Below are positions 7,922 to 21,200 of a DNA stretch of 64,000 nucleotides, in pieces. The stretch is from DATEMU01 sp964414585 (lineage in GTDB: Bacteria; Planctomycetota; Phycisphaerae; UBA1845; UTPLA1). Under the pieces are notes generated by a model, which ran no database searches, had not been told where the DNA came from, and was given only the letters and a program-made list of their open reading frames with translations. The stretch spans positions 1 through 64,000 of the forward strand of contig CAYPXR010000002.1 of the NCBI GenBank assembly GCA_964414585.1, written 5' to 3'. The translations under genes and the position numbers were made by a program. The stretch's first letter is position 1. Every line of letters begins with the position of its first letter.

Positions 7922-8917
7922 ATGACTGAGAAAACTTGCACACGCGTCGATCATCCGGAGCACTCAACACACCATCCAGTGGACCCCCTGGTTCAAGAGG
8001 GTCAGGAGGTGGTCGAACGCGCGCTGCACCCTTCGGCACCCCCGTCATCGACGCGGATCGACGATGACAGCCTCTCCCTGACCGCTGATGACCTCGCGAC
8101 GCTTCACTCCCGCCGGGAGTTCATCCACGCGTTTCAGGCCAAAGGTGTGAACGTCAAGAAGCTCAAACGTGCGCTTCGTTACGAGACCGAATTGAAGCTG
8201 CTTCAGATCGAGCTGGTCAAGCTTCAGCGATGGGTTCAAGAACAGGGAAAACGCGTCGCTGTTATCTTTGAAGGGCGCGACGCCGCCGGAAAGGGCGGCA
8301 CCATCCGCCGTTTCATCGAACACCTCAACCCTCGCGCCATGCGTGTGGTCGCCCTGCCGAAGCCGACCGAGGAAGAGCGGGGCCAGTGGTATTTCCAGCG
8401 CTACATGAAGCAGTTGCCCAACCGGGGCGAGATCGTGTTCTTCGATCGAAGCTGGTACAACCGCGGCATCGTCGAGCCCGTCAACGAATTCTGCTCGCGC
8501 CAGGAATACGAACGATTCATGCAGCAGGTGCCGGAATTCGAGCACATGCTCGTTGAAGACGGCGTCATCCTGGTCAAATTCTGGTTCTCCATCTCACGCG
8601 AGGAGCAATTGGCCCGCTTCGAGTCGCGCAAGAACAATCCGCTCAAACAATGGAAACTCAGCCCGCTCGATGGCCGTGCCCAGGGCCTCTGGGATGCTTA
8701 CACAAAATACAAAGAGCTTGTCCTCAGCCGGACACACACCAGCTACAGCCCGTGGATCATCGTCAAAGCCAATAACAAGAAACTCGCACGCCTGGACAGC
8801 ATTCGCTACCTCCTGTCGCTGATCGACTATGAAGGCAAGGAAGATGCGAAGGTCCCGCTCTCGCCCGACCCTGACATTGTCTCCCGCTTCCATCGCAATG
8901 CCGTCAAGATCGACTGA
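7922..8917 (+). CDS. ppk2: Polyphosphate kinase 2 (PPK2 family)
   Basis: 331 residues from the ATG at 7922; the frame is open upstream to 7814, but GGGGA lies 9 nt before 7922. Residues 1-70 are a low-similarity extension. The PPK2 core has Walker A (VIFEGRDAAGKGGTIRRF), the lid PKPTEEERGQWYFQRYMKQL, Walker B-like VFFDRSWYNRGIVEPV, and LVKFWFSISREEQLARF ... RKNNPLKQWKLSPLDG. The family transfers phosphate between polyphosphate and nucleotides; this single-domain form with an N-terminal helical region resembles the class I, NDP-phosphorylating enzymes. It stands alone between tRNA-Leu and the convergent katG. Confidence 0.93.
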   Translation: MTEKTCTRVDHPEHSTHHPVDPLVQEGQEVVERALHPSAPPSSTRIDDDSLSLTADDLATLHSRREFIHAFQAKGVNVKKLKRALRYETELKLLQIELVKLQRWVQEQGKRVAVIFEGRDAAGKGGTIRRFIEHLNPRAMRVVALPKPTEEERGQWYFQRYMKQLPNRGEIVFFDRSWYNRGIVEPVNEFCSRQEYERFMQQVPEFEHMLVEDGVILVKFWFSISREEQLARFESRKNNPLKQWKLSPLDGRAQGLWDAYTKYKELVLSRTHTSYSPWIIVKANNKKLARLDSIRYLLSLIDYEGKEDAKVPLSPDPDIVSRFHRNAVKID

Positions 8918-8984
8918 CACGCGCGGAATCATCCCTTGCTGAATCACAAAAAAGCGACCGGCGAGACGCACGACAAGCCGAAAA

Positions 8985-11162
<2,178 letters not shown>

Positions 11163-11617
11163 GTTTGTACTCCTTTGGTTGCTAACGCTCCGCCGGAATC
11201 ATAGTCGGATTTACCCGGCAGTTTTGGCGCGGCTATTCGCGTGATCGCCGTTGCACGTCGAACGAATCGGCGCGACCGAGTGAAAGGGATGGAATTGCCC
11301 AAAGCCTGTGAAAATCCGACGGCTTTCGAGGTCATTCCGCGGCGAAACCGTCGAACACCCGTACGTTGTTACGCGTTACCGCACCGGGTGCTTGATGCGC
11401 TTTTTTGCTACTTCACCCCATTCCATATTTTTCAATCGAGCTTCATTTTGGTCACCGATGGAGGCGCGTCAAGTATGGGGCCGTGCTTTTGGGGCAAGCC
11501 GGATTGACAATCCGCCCCGCCGAGAGGTTACAATCCCAAGGACGAAGGCACGGGGCCGCGTCGAATACGTCGCTCCCGATCCGGGCGGGCGGAGCTGCAT
11601 CCTTTGGAGCCAGGATT
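11163..11617. other. Divergent intergenic region katG / DUF1570-like gene
   Basis: The left end carries the katG ribosome-binding site and -10-like box. The frame of the right-hand gene is open from 11405, but no start before 11618 is followed by a signal peptide. A TTTTTT run lies at about 11399-11404, after a small GCACC/GGTGC stem. Nothing else was recognised. Confidence 0.4.
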
Positions 11618-12973
11618 ATGACCCGACATTGCTTCATGCGCTTATCCGCATTCCTATTGGTCGCGCTGACCGTCGTGATTTTTGCCGGTTTGGCCTGGGC
11701 CGGGCCTGCGTCCGCAAGCCGACGTGATCCGAATGACGGCGATCAGGCCAGGAACGGCGTCAAAAAAGGCCCCGCGAAGAAAAAGAAACCGGCGGCCGCG
11801 AAGAAGGAGAAAGTCAAAGTTCGTTGGGGCCAACGGCACACCGAAAGCGACGAAGAATACGACAAGCGATATGCCCGGCTGCTCAAGAAGATTTCGCTCG
11901 ACCGGGAAGGCGACAAATCCGGCGGCCCGACGCGCCTGTGGACCTACATGGGCCATCCGTTCATCGTTCGCACGGACATCTCCAGGGAGTTCACCGCCGA
12001 TACCACGATGTACATGGAGATGTTGCACCGCGATTACGGCGAGGCTTTCGCGAAACTGCTCCAGGCCTCGGGCTCGGCGAAGGAAAAAATCGAAGTCGTG
12101 GTGTTCAAGGATCAGGCAACGTACGCGGCCAACGGCGGGCACCCCGGCAGCGGCGGCCAATTCATGCCCGGCGTCGGACCCGGGTTCGAGGATCGCGGCC
12201 CGAAGTGGCCGGCCCGACGATACCGGCTGATGCAGTTCACCAGCGGCGTGGACGATTTCGCCAAATGGCCCAAAGGAACCCTGAAACACGAGGCCGCCCA
12301 CATGGAGATGCAACTCCGGTTGGGTATGAATGTCATCCCGCAACTCAGCCTGTCCGTTCCGGTCGATTGTCCGCGATGGTGGAATGAGGGAATGGCCTCC
12401 GTCTTCGAATATTGGGATTTCGACAAGACCGTCGATGAGAATTTCGCCTTGATCCCCGATCGGGGGCGATACGCCCCGGTCATCCGGCGAATTCACGGCA
12501 CCGATCGCTGGAAAGATTTCAATTACGTGTGGACGATCGACGGCGCGACCTGGGGCGCGGACATGACCACCGATCAGGGGTTCCTGAACTACGCACAGGC
12601 CTGGTCGCTGGCCGCCTATATGATGCACGAAGGCAAAGCCGGGCGAAAAGACTTTCGCTCGATCTTCAACCTCTCGAAACGCGTCGGGGCCGACAAGAAA
12701 AACCGGGACGGCGTGGGCCTGCGGGCGTGGGATAACGCCTTTCCGGAGAACGATCGGGAGAAGCTCGAAAAAAACTGGAACGATTGGGTGGCGAAAAATG
12801 TACCGCGGAACAAGAAGGTGCCCGACGAGCATTGGATGCTTCTTCGGGCGGGCTTCAACCCGGACATCGTCGATCACCTGGCCGGCTACTCGGAAGAAGA
12901 GATGAAAGACCTGAGCGGCAAAATCGCCAGGGAACAGAAACGTCGCAACGACAAGGCCACGATCGAAAAATAG
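11618..12973 (+). CDS. Secreted DUF1570-like zinc metallopeptidase
   Basis: 451 residues from the ATG at 11618, chosen because a signal peptide follows directly (RLSAFLLVALTVVIFAGLAWA). Residues about 45-70 are very Lys/Ala-rich. The core has a gluzincin-like HExxH variant in KHEAAHMEMQLR, and PRWWNEGMASVFEYW some 30 residues later could give the third zinc ligand, as in DUF1570 peptidases common in planctomycetes. A C-terminal helical region ends in a charged tail. It is probably exported and cleaves proteins or peptides in the envelope; the substrate is unknown. The downstream neighbour mraZ is convergent. Confidence 0.72.
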   Translation: MTRHCFMRLSAFLLVALTVVIFAGLAWAGPASASRRDPNDGDQARNGVKKGPAKKKKPAAAKKEKVKVRWGQRHTESDEEYDKRYARLLKKISLDREGDKSGGPTRLWTYMGHPFIVRTDISREFTADTTMYMEMLHRDYGEAFAKLLQASGSAKEKIEVVVFKDQATYAANGGHPGSGGQFMPGVGPGFEDRGPKWPARRYRLMQFTSGVDDFAKWPKGTLKHEAAHMEMQLRLGMNVIPQLSLSVPVDCPRWWNEGMASVFEYWDFDKTVDENFALIPDRGRYAPVIRRIHGTDRWKDFNYVWTIDGATWGADMTTDQGFLNYAQAWSLAAYMMHEGKAGRKDFRSIFNLSKRVGADKKNRDGVGLRAWDNAFPENDREKLEKNWNDWVAKNVPRNKKVPDEHWMLLRAGFNPDIVDHLAGYSEEEMKDLSGKIAREQKRRNDKATIEK

Positions 12974-13466
12974 CCGCCCAAGAGCGTGGCAACCCGATCA
13001 TCGTCCCTGACGATCGGGCGGCCGCAACGCGTTGGATTTCATCGTTCGGTCCCAGGATCGTGCCGGCGGTCCCCGCCGAAACCAGAGCCCGTACCGTGCC
13101 AGCGTGAAAGACCATCGAGATCCGTCTTACGTGACGGCAATCCCGCGACCGCGCCCGGCATCCAAACACACGGCGAGAAACCCGCTCATCCTGCCGCGAG
13201 CTTCAGGTCTGAATGCCGAATGAGCCTGAGAGCGTCCTCCACCTTGCAGTTTCGTCATACCCGACCGAACAAATGAAGACCTTCGCGTACGTCACGACGA
13301 CTTGCCGCGCCATCCGTGCGTCGTCGATTCGTGCCAAAACAAATTATGGATCGCAAGGATGGGCGGAAGGAGGCCCTCATCCGGTCTCCTTCCGCGCCAC
13401 CTCACTCGAAACTACCTAACCCGGGCGATATCGATCGCCCGCTGGTCAGGGTTGCCGCCGACTTCA
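12974..13466. other. Convergent intergenic region with strong hairpins
   Basis: No gene supported. A perfect 10-bp stem GCGGAAGGAG/CTCCTTCCGC (13363-13372 with 13386-13395, 13-nt loop) and an 8-bp stem CGGGCGAT/ATCGCCCG (13422-13429 with 13434-13441) lie just past the mraZ stop. A bulged stem lies just after the peptidase gene at about 12993-13018. They are probably bidirectional terminators without clear T-runs. Confidence 0.45.
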
Positions 13467-13889
13467 CTACTGGCCAAACTTATCCCAGCAATCGTCCAGA
13501 AGCTTTTCAAACTCCTCGCGCGGACGGATTTCGAGGTGATCTCGCACTCCACAAATCACCACTTCCTTTCCCAGACGGGACTTGCGCAGCATCTTTTCCG
13601 GGATAAGGATTCGCCCCTGGGTGTCCAGCTCCGCGGACTGCGCCAAAGGGAAATAGCGTTGTTCGAATTCCAGGTCTCGGGCATCGGGGTTGAGGGCCGA
13701 ACGGCTGGCGTTGGCCATCTCTTCGAACCGCCGCTCGGTATAAAGCCAGAGGCTGCCCGACGGCCGACCTGGCACGATGACGAAGCCCCGACCGTCCTGC
13801 TCGGGGTCCCACTGGCTCCTGAACTTGGCCGGGATCGCGAGGCGGTTCTTTTCGTCGATGGCATGTTCGTAGTGCCCGATGAAAACCAT
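13467..13889 (-). CDS. mraZ: MraZ transcriptional regulator
   Basis: 140 residues, normal MraZ length. Two AbrB-like SpoVT modules are visible: MVFIGHYEHAIDEKNRLAIPAKFR at the N-terminus, and LDTQGRILIPEKMLR in the second half with the DxxGRxxxP signature. MraZ normally opens the dcw cluster and represses it by binding repeated boxes upstream. Here rsmH/mraW, ftsL and the mur genes do not follow: the next gene downstream is convergent. This is therefore an orphan, plausible for a planctomycete with a dispersed division cluster. Confidence 0.95.
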   Translation of the reverse strand: MVFIGHYEHAIDEKNRLAIPAKFRSQWDPEQDGRGFVIVPGRPSGSLWLYTERRFEEMANASRSALNPDARDLEFEQRYFPLAQSAELDTQGRILIPEKMLRKSRLGKEVVICGVRDHLEIRPREEFEKLLDDCWDKFGQ

Positions 13890-13913
13890 GAAAAACCAAT
13901 GAAATCAGCGATA

Positions 13914-13969
13914 ATCCACATCCATCCACCCGATGGGATTAGCCTACACAATTCCCCACTTCGATTCAA
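13914..13969 (-). promoter_or_regulatory. Candidate mraZ promoter and MraZ-type repeat boxes
   Basis: Reading the minus strand, TTGAAT (13964-13969), a 17-nt spacer and TAGGCT (13941-13946) resemble a sigma-70 promoter. Just after the expected transcript start come two TGGAT boxes (13924-13928 and 13914-13918) exactly 10 nt apart. That is the spacing of the TGGGN boxes bound by E. coli MraZ, so autoregulation is plausible, although the box sequence differs at one position. Confidence 0.4.
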
Positions 13970-14111
13970 GAAAAAAATCATTTTGTTTTTCGATCCAGCA
14001 ATTCCTGCGCTTCGAAAGTACGGAACATTAGGAATTCCAGAAGGTTGCAATCCTAGGAAGAGTTTCCCTCAATGAATCTCACAGGGGTCGCACTTCCACA
14101 CTGTCTCCCAC

Positions 14112-15203
14112 CTACCCCGAAACGAGACGGTAAAGCGCCTGCCATTGTCCCACCACGCTTGCCAGATCGTGTCGGCATAGCGCCTGTTCGTAGGCCGCCT
14201 CAGCCATCCGCCGACCTTTTGCGCGATCGTCGAGCAACTCGATCGTTGCGGTCGCGAAAGCGTCCGCATCCTGCGACGGGCAGAGCAGACCGTCAAGACC
14301 GTGGCGAATGAGTTCGCGGCAACTCGGAATATCGCTCGCAACGACGGGACAACGACAGGCCATCGCCTCAAGCACCGTGTTCGGACTGCCCTCCGTGAGA
14401 GATGGAAACAAGAGCACGTCGGCCGCCTTCAACCAGCCGGCGACGTCCTGCGACCATCCGGCGAGCCGTACATCCCGCGTCAGGCCGCGCGACGAAATCT
14501 CCCGCTCAATACGATCCCGTTCCGGACCATCGCCCAGAAGAACGGCCTGCGCATCGACCCGTTCGCGCACTCGAGACACTGCCTCGACAAAGGTCGACAG
14601 GTCCTTGACGGGATCCATGCGACCGGCCCAGACGATCAGCGGGCGATGATCGCTCAAGCACAGAGCATTGCGTGACACAGCGGCGGCCGAGCGAATTTCA
14701 TTGAAGTCAATTCCATTCGGGATAACAACGACATGGTCACCACCCATTCCCAGTTCGTCGCGCAGATCAGCCGCGACGGCCTCGGAGTTGGCTACATGCA
14801 AATCCGACCATCCCCAGGTCAGCGACTCCAGCGCGCGATGAATCGGACGCTCGATCTCAATAGTCACCGTTGAAGTCACGATCGGTCGGGGGCGATCCCA
14901 GCGCCCGACCAGCCGCGCCGCCAGGTTGGCGTGGAACAAGGAGGCATGGATCAGATCAGGATCAAATCGCTTGACCTGCCGGGCAAGCCGCAACAGACAA
15001 GTGGCGTCGAACGAGCCCGTCGCGTCACACGAAAACGTTGTAACCCCTTGTCCTGCAAGGTCCTGGCTCAGCGGCCCCGGCGGAGCCAGACAGCCTACGA
15101 TCGGCTCAATTTCTGTTTCGCGGAGGCGTAGCGCGAGCTTTGCAAGCCGCAGCGGGAGTCCACCGCGCTGAAGGTCCGTCGAAAGCATGAGGACGCGAGT
15201 CAT
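14112..15203 (-). CDS. GT4 family glycosyltransferase
   Basis: 363 residues, GT-B fold. The N-terminal acceptor domain begins MTRVLMLSTDLQRGGLPLRL. The C-terminal donor domain shows the GT4 signatures VVVIPNGIDF, VWAGRMDPVKDLSTF, VLLGDGPER, WLKAADVLLFPSLTEGSPNT and VLEAMACRCPVVASD with the EX7E motif. It transfers a sugar from a nucleotide-sugar donor at the inner face of the membrane; donor and acceptor are unknown. It begins about 60 nt after the giant Wzz-like gene on the same strand and is probably the last gene of that operon, which ties the operon to polysaccharide synthesis. Confidence 0.92.
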   Translation of the reverse strand: MTRVLMLSTDLQRGGLPLRLAKLALRLRETEIEPIVGCLAPPGPLSQDLAGQGVTTFSCDATGSFDATCLLRLARQVKRFDPDLIHASLFHANLAARLVGRWDRPRPIVTSTVTIEIERPIHRALESLTWGWSDLHVANSEAVAADLRDELGMGGDHVVVIPNGIDFNEIRSAAAVSRNALCLSDHRPLIVWAGRMDPVKDLSTFVEAVSRVRERVDAQAVLLGDGPERDRIEREISSRGLTRDVRLAGWSQDVAGWLKAADVLLFPSLTEGSPNTVLEAMACRCPVVASDIPSCRELIRHGLDGLLCPSQDADAFATATIELLDDRAKGRRMAEAAYEQALCRHDLASVVGQWQALYRLVSG

Positions 15204-15262
15204 GGGCGTGGATCATATCGACCAGGACCCGCCGCGATGAAGGGACTTACCCTTGGGGCTTC

Positions 15263-18200
15263 TCAGCGTTGAGTCGCGGCCGACGTGCGATTTCGTCTTC
15301 TCGACGTCAGGCCCCAGGCAAAGAGTATGAAGAGACCCGCGACGAGGCCGCCGACGGACAAAGCGCGATCTTTCTTTTCCAGGTCGAAGGTCGGCATCAG
15401 CGTGGAACCAAGCGATGCATATCGGGCGACGCCCGGCGCGCTGACGGCGCCGGAGCTTTGCACGCGGGCGAACTCGTCATCCAGTTCCCGGGCCTCGCCT
15501 TGCAGGCCCTCGATGCGGCCTTGTTGATCCTGGATCTGATGGTTGAGTTGTTGGATCTGCGCGGCGGTCGTGTCGTCGGCGACCGTCGCGTGGGAGTCGA
15601 CCTTCAGGAATTCATCGCTCAGGGCCTGATGCCGACGCGTGGCTTCGTCGACCGCTGCTTGAAGTTGCAACAGCCGCTCTTTTCGCTGATCGCCGCGGGC
15701 CTCGGCCAGATGGCGGACGAGCTTGCTCTTTTGACGGTCCTTGAGTTCCCCGATGCGCGGCGCGAGGTCCCGAACGACGTCGCGACCGGCCTTCAACTCG
15801 ACGTTGTAGCGCGGTACCACGGCGCGGGCCGCGACGATCCAGGCGTTTCTGGCGTCAAGGCTTTGATGGGCGAGCCGCTGAAGGGTGTTTTGAATGATCC
15901 GCCGCTTGGTCATTTCCGAGCCTTCGCGGCCGATGGCGTCGATCTTGTCCGCGGCGGCGCTGAAGGAAAGGCGTGAGCTTCCATAATATTCCCGAATGAG
16001 GGTTTCCGCGCGGTTTTGATATTCAAGGAGGACGGCAGCATCGGAATCCGACTGCCAGCTTTCCAATTTCGGGACGAATTCCTCCCAAGCCTCCACGAAG
16101 CGGTTCGTCTGATCATGGTATTCCGCCAGCCCCGCCGTCACCTGCTCCAATTCGTGCCGAATATCGGGATCGGTCTGGTCCTTCAGGTGCTCCTGGGCTT
16201 TGGCTTCCAGGTCATCGATGCTCGAAACGAGGACGGCCAACGGCTCCTTGGATTTGTCGATGGCGTCGATCAGGACCGCGTGCAATTCCTGGGCCTTGGC
16301 GGTTTGCTGCTCGACGGCCTGGGTCAACTCCTCGTCGGCCGCATAAGCCTGGGCCAGTTGATCGTCGCTGGGGACGATTTTTTCCTGCTCGGCCGGCGTC
16401 GACTCCGCGTCGGCCAGTTCCTTCTTGGCGAGGTTCACCGCTTCCAATGCGGCGGCCAATTCCGTCTTGAGCGCGGCTTTCTTCGCCTTGATCGCGTCGT
16501 TTCCGGAGGCGGCCAGGGTTTGAAGCCGGGACTGCAACTCGGCGAGCGTCGCCCGCTCTCGTTGGATCTCCTCGCCCTTTGAGTTGCGGATGCGGTCTAA
16601 TTTCGCCAGACGTTCTTGAATTTGCGCCTGCGTGTTGGCGGCAGTGCCCATCGCGGCAGTGTACGCCTGACCCAGCGCGTCGACGCCCTGTTGAATGGCG
16701 TCCTGGCGCGCCTGTGGCGCCCGAACGACGACATCCAAGGCGGTTCCCGTGGGCGCCGGCCTGATTGCTATCCGCTCCTCTCTCTTCAACTGGGCAAAAT
16801 CGACGCCCGAGATCGCGGACGCCTTGGCCAGCAAGTCCGTGTCTTTGAGAATCGCGGCCGCATGTTCCTGGGCCGTCATGGACCCGGCACTGCCGCCCGA
16901 AAGGGTCCATCGGCCGCGAACCTGTACTTCCCGCGTCGGCGACCACACGATCGCGGTCGCCACCCCCCCGCCGAGGACCAGGCCCATGAGGCCGATCGCC
17001 ACCAGGCCGAATCGCCTCGAACCGCCCGTCGATTCCGTGACATCGTCGGGTCGGCGGGATGAGACTCGTCGATTCTCTCCTCGCTCATTACGCGAAGATT
17101 CGTCGGAGTCTTTGACGGATTGCAGCGCTCGCAACCCGTCGATGGCTTCTTCGGACGCCCAATCGTCGGATTCCGTAATCCACGGCGTTCTTTCAGCCAC
17201 ACCGGCGGAGACCTGCGGCATCGGTGATTCGAGACCGGGCGAAGTGCTCACCGGCCCCCCCATGAAATCTGTCTCATCCTTGGGGGTTTCGGACGCATCG
17301 CGGAGGTCGCACCAGGGAATGGCGTCGTCGGAATCCGGCGCGGAGGGCATCTGCCCGCGTTCCAATTGGGCTTGGCGACGACGAAGTTCTTCGATCTCGG
17401 CGCTGAGACGTGCGCGCATTTCGACGATTTCAGCCTCGGCGGCGGCTTTTTTCTCGACGATTTCCTGCTCGGCCTTGCGGCGGCGCTCCGCCAGTTCCTG
17501 CTCCAGCGTGGCGACTTGTCCTTCGTCGTCCGGCTCGGCGCCGACCGATTTCCTGGCATCTCCGGTTCGCTCGCGGTGATCGCGAAACTCGCCGATTTGG
17601 GCCTGCGATTCTTCGCGCAATTTCTCGACCGCCTGTTTCTGTGCCTCCACGACGGTTTCAAATTCTCTTCGGCCCAACTCCAGCGATTCGGTCTCGCGGT
17701 CGAGCTGCTTGCGACGCAGGTCGAGCGCTTCGGCCTCGCGCTGCATTCGGCGCTGCACGTCGTCGAGTTCCGCGACTTGCGAGGAAAGCCCCTTTTCGCG
17801 ATCTTCGATGGCGGCCTCGCGCTGACGGAGCTGGTCGGCCATCGCCTGCGTGCGCTCCATGATCGAGGCCAGTTCGTTCGCGGATTCCTCATGCTGACGC
17901 TGGGCCGCCGTGAAGTCACGACGGGCGTGGGCCAATTCTTCTTCCTGTCGTTCCAGCCGAGTCTGCGCGGCATCCAACTCCCGGGCTCGTTCTTCAATCG
18001 CCGTTTCGCGGGCCGCCAGGACTTCGGAGTCCACGCCGGAGGCCGCGGCCTCACTCGCGCTGAGTTGAAGCTGGCGAAGTTCGTCGCGCTGCCGGGCGAC
18101 CTCCACACGATCGATCGCGAATTGACGCCGCTCCCGCTCCAACGCCTCGCGTTCCTGGGCAAGTGACTGCCGGTCGCGCTTGACCGTTTCCATTTCGCCG

Positions 18201-21200
18201 CCGAGCGATTTGAGCCGGGCATCGACCGTGGCCGCGTCGGTCGCCAGCCGGGCCTTTTTCTCGCGGAGGCGCTCGGCCTTTTCCATCAATTGCCGGCGTA
18301 ACTCTTCCGTCTCGGTAATCCGCCGCGACAATTCCTTACGGACGTCTTCTGTTTCCGTGCGAGACGCCGCCAGGCACGATCGCTCCTCGGCGACGGACCG
18401 CTCGCGGTCCCGAAGCGTCGCCCGGACACGATCGATCTCCGTCCGCTCCGCCTGGAGTTGGGATTCGCGGGCATCGAATTCCTGACGCTCCTGCGCCAAT
18501 CGTGTTTTTTCACGTTCGACGTCGGCGCGAGTTTGTTCGTAGGAGGCCCTGTCCTCCGTCAGGCGATCGCGTTCCTGTTGGAGGACCGCCTGTTGCCGAT
18601 GCAGCGCCGCCTGCTGCTCCCCGAGACTTTCACGTTCCCGTGTGATCTCGGATTGCGCGTCGGTCAGCCGCGATTTCTGGGCTTCGAGCTCCAGCCGCAA
18701 CCGACTCTGTTCCGTCTCGGTCACGGCGATCTGAGCCTGAGCGGTCGCGACGCGGCGGCGCTCGATCTCCTGCGCGGCGGTAATCTCGCGGACGCGCGAC
18801 TCTATCTCGGAGAGGGTCTTCGCCTTGTCCTCGAGCCCGGCCTCTCGCTGTTTCAGTTCCGATTCCAGGTTCGCCAGCGAGCGGCGCGTCGATTCCATCT
18901 CGCCGCGGGCACGGCGAACGACGACCGCCTCTTCCTCAAATTCGGCGATTCGCCGACGGAGGGCCTCTTCGTCGCGGGCGACCTCGGCCGCCTTGGCCTC
19001 GGCTTGTTTCTTCTGTTCCTGGGCCTCTTGCGAGAATTTCTCAATCTGCTTGAACCGAGTCCTCTCGACGGAGAGCTGTCCGGCACGCGTCTCGACCTCC
19101 TCGCGAAGCGCGTCGAGTTCCCTGGCTTTTTCCTCGATGGCCGACTCACGGCTTTGCAGTTCCGCGAATTGAGCCTGCAGTTCGTTCTTCTGCTGGGTCA
19201 ACTCGGACTGATGGCGACTGAGCGATCGCGCTTCTTCCTCCAGCCGCGCGGCAGCTTCGCGGGCCTCGGCCTGTGCCCGCTCGGCGGAGCGTTGTTGTTC
19301 TTCCAGCGATTGCTTCGCGGCATTAAGCTGTTTTTCGGTCTCCGTGGTGCGTTCCTGCCAGGCGCGCCACTGTTCCTCCCGCGCGGTCAGATCGGCGGCC
19401 CTTCGAGCGACCTCATCGGTCTTCCGCGCCAACTCCCGGACCGTCCCTTCCACCGTCGCCTCGCGCTCGTCGAGCGACGCCTTCAACTGTTCCGCCGCGC
19501 TTTCTCGCTGGGAGACGGTCGACTCGCGTTCGGCCAGTTCTTCCCGGAGAGCGTTGAGTTCCGTTTCGCGTTCGGAGACGGCCTCACCGAGCTTGGCCCG
19601 CGCGGACCTGGCCTCTTCGGAAATCCGGCTCCGCTCCGCCTGAACGAGATCGGCCAGTTCCTGTGCCCGGGCCCGGAGTTCGACTTCCTTCGCTTCGCAT
19701 TCCTTTTCAATGGCGTCGCGACGGCTTCGCAACTCCGCCTCTCGATCGACGAGGGCAGCCATCCTTTCTTTCAACTGCTTCTGTTTCGCAGCCGTTTCCC
19801 GGAGCGCCTCCTCAACTCGCGATTTGACCTTGGCGTCGATCTGGGCTTCGCGCTCGTTCAATTCGCGCTGACGCCGCTCCAGTTCGCTCATTCGCGCGGC
19901 CGCGTCACGCTCGATCTGGGCCATGCGCGTCTGCTCGGCGTTGCGAAGAACGGCTTCGCGCTCGGACACCATCCGCTCTTTGGATTCGTACTCCAGACGC
20001 CGCGCTGTCAATTCCCGATCGAGTTGCTCGTGCTTGAGTTTGTAGGATTGCTCCAGCTCCGTCTGCCGGCCCTTGAGCGCCGCTTCGCGCTGCGTGACTT
20101 CCCGCTCGCGCGACTCGATCTGGACGCTGAGACTGCTGGCCCCGCGCTCGATCTGGTCCAGCCGGACGGTGGCCCCTTGCTCCAGTTCGGCATGTCGTTG
20201 AAGCCACGATCGTTGCCTGGCCTCGAACTCGGCCTGGCGCGTGGCGGCATCGCGCTCGATCTCCGCCAGGCGGACCTGCACGGCTTGTTCGATCTGGCTC
20301 TGTCGCTGATGCAGAGCCCGTTCCTTGGCCTCGACGTTCGCCTGACGGGCAATCGCATCGCGTTCGATTTCTGAGATGCGGACCTGCGTTGTTTTTTCGA
20401 ACTGGGCCTCTCGGCGCATCAACTCAGCCTGCTTGGCTTCGATCTGAGCCTGCAAGGCCATGACTTCGCGTTTGGACTCGGCGAGCCGGGCGTTGACCTG
20501 GCGTTCGATTTCCGCCTCGCGTTCGGCCAGAACGTGCTGCCGCGCTTCAAGCTGGGCCTGGCGGCCGGCCATTTCGCGCTCGATCTCGGCCCGACGGGCG
20601 GCGAGCGTCTGTTCCAGTTGCGCCTCACGGACGGTAAGGATGCGCTGTTTCTCCTCCAGTTGAATCTGGAAAGAGGAAGCGCCCCGTTCGATCTGCTCGA
20701 TGCGCGCGCCGGCGGTTTTTTCGAGGTCGGCCCGTTGGCGGTGGAGATCCGCCTGTTGTCGTTCGAGCGATTGAATCTTGGCGGCGTATTCGGCTTCCAA
20801 CTCGCGGCGACGAGCCAGCGATTTCTCGTCGATCTCCTTTGCCGTTTGCTGAAGCTGCGCCTGGTAGACCTTGAGACGTTCTCGCTCCTTGGAAAGCGCA
20901 TCCTTCAGTTTGCGAGCCCGTTCGTCGAGAGCCCGTTGTGCCTGGACGAACTTCTGCTTCAACATCGACGCGCTACCACCTTTCGCGGAAGGTGCGCCGT
21001 TCGTTTCGCCCTGCGGATTTTCGCCGCCCGCGTTGCCACCGCCGCCGGTGTCGACGGAGTCCAGTGCGGACGCAGCGCCGCGCGAAGCGGAAAGTGAATC
21101 ATTGAGGGTCGGTTCGGGCATATCCAGGCCTTTGGGGGGCGAGGAATAGTTTACCGGCTCCCGACAGGAAAGGGACTCCTCGACCACCGCCGATCCGCTG

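Noticed and set aside
11654..12877. 407-codon minus-strand frame opposite the DUF1570-like gene
   Set aside because: Antisense shadow; the plus frame has a signal peptide and zinc motif.
18458..20374. 638-codon plus-strand open frame inside the giant gene
   Set aside because: Antisense shadow of Glu/Arg-rich coiled-coil codons, giving a Leu/Phe/Gly-rich product with no motifs.
19787..20779. 108-bp repeats as a DNA satellite
   Set aside because: DNA copies are diverged while the amino-acid pattern is kept, so the repeat is a protein-level feature.
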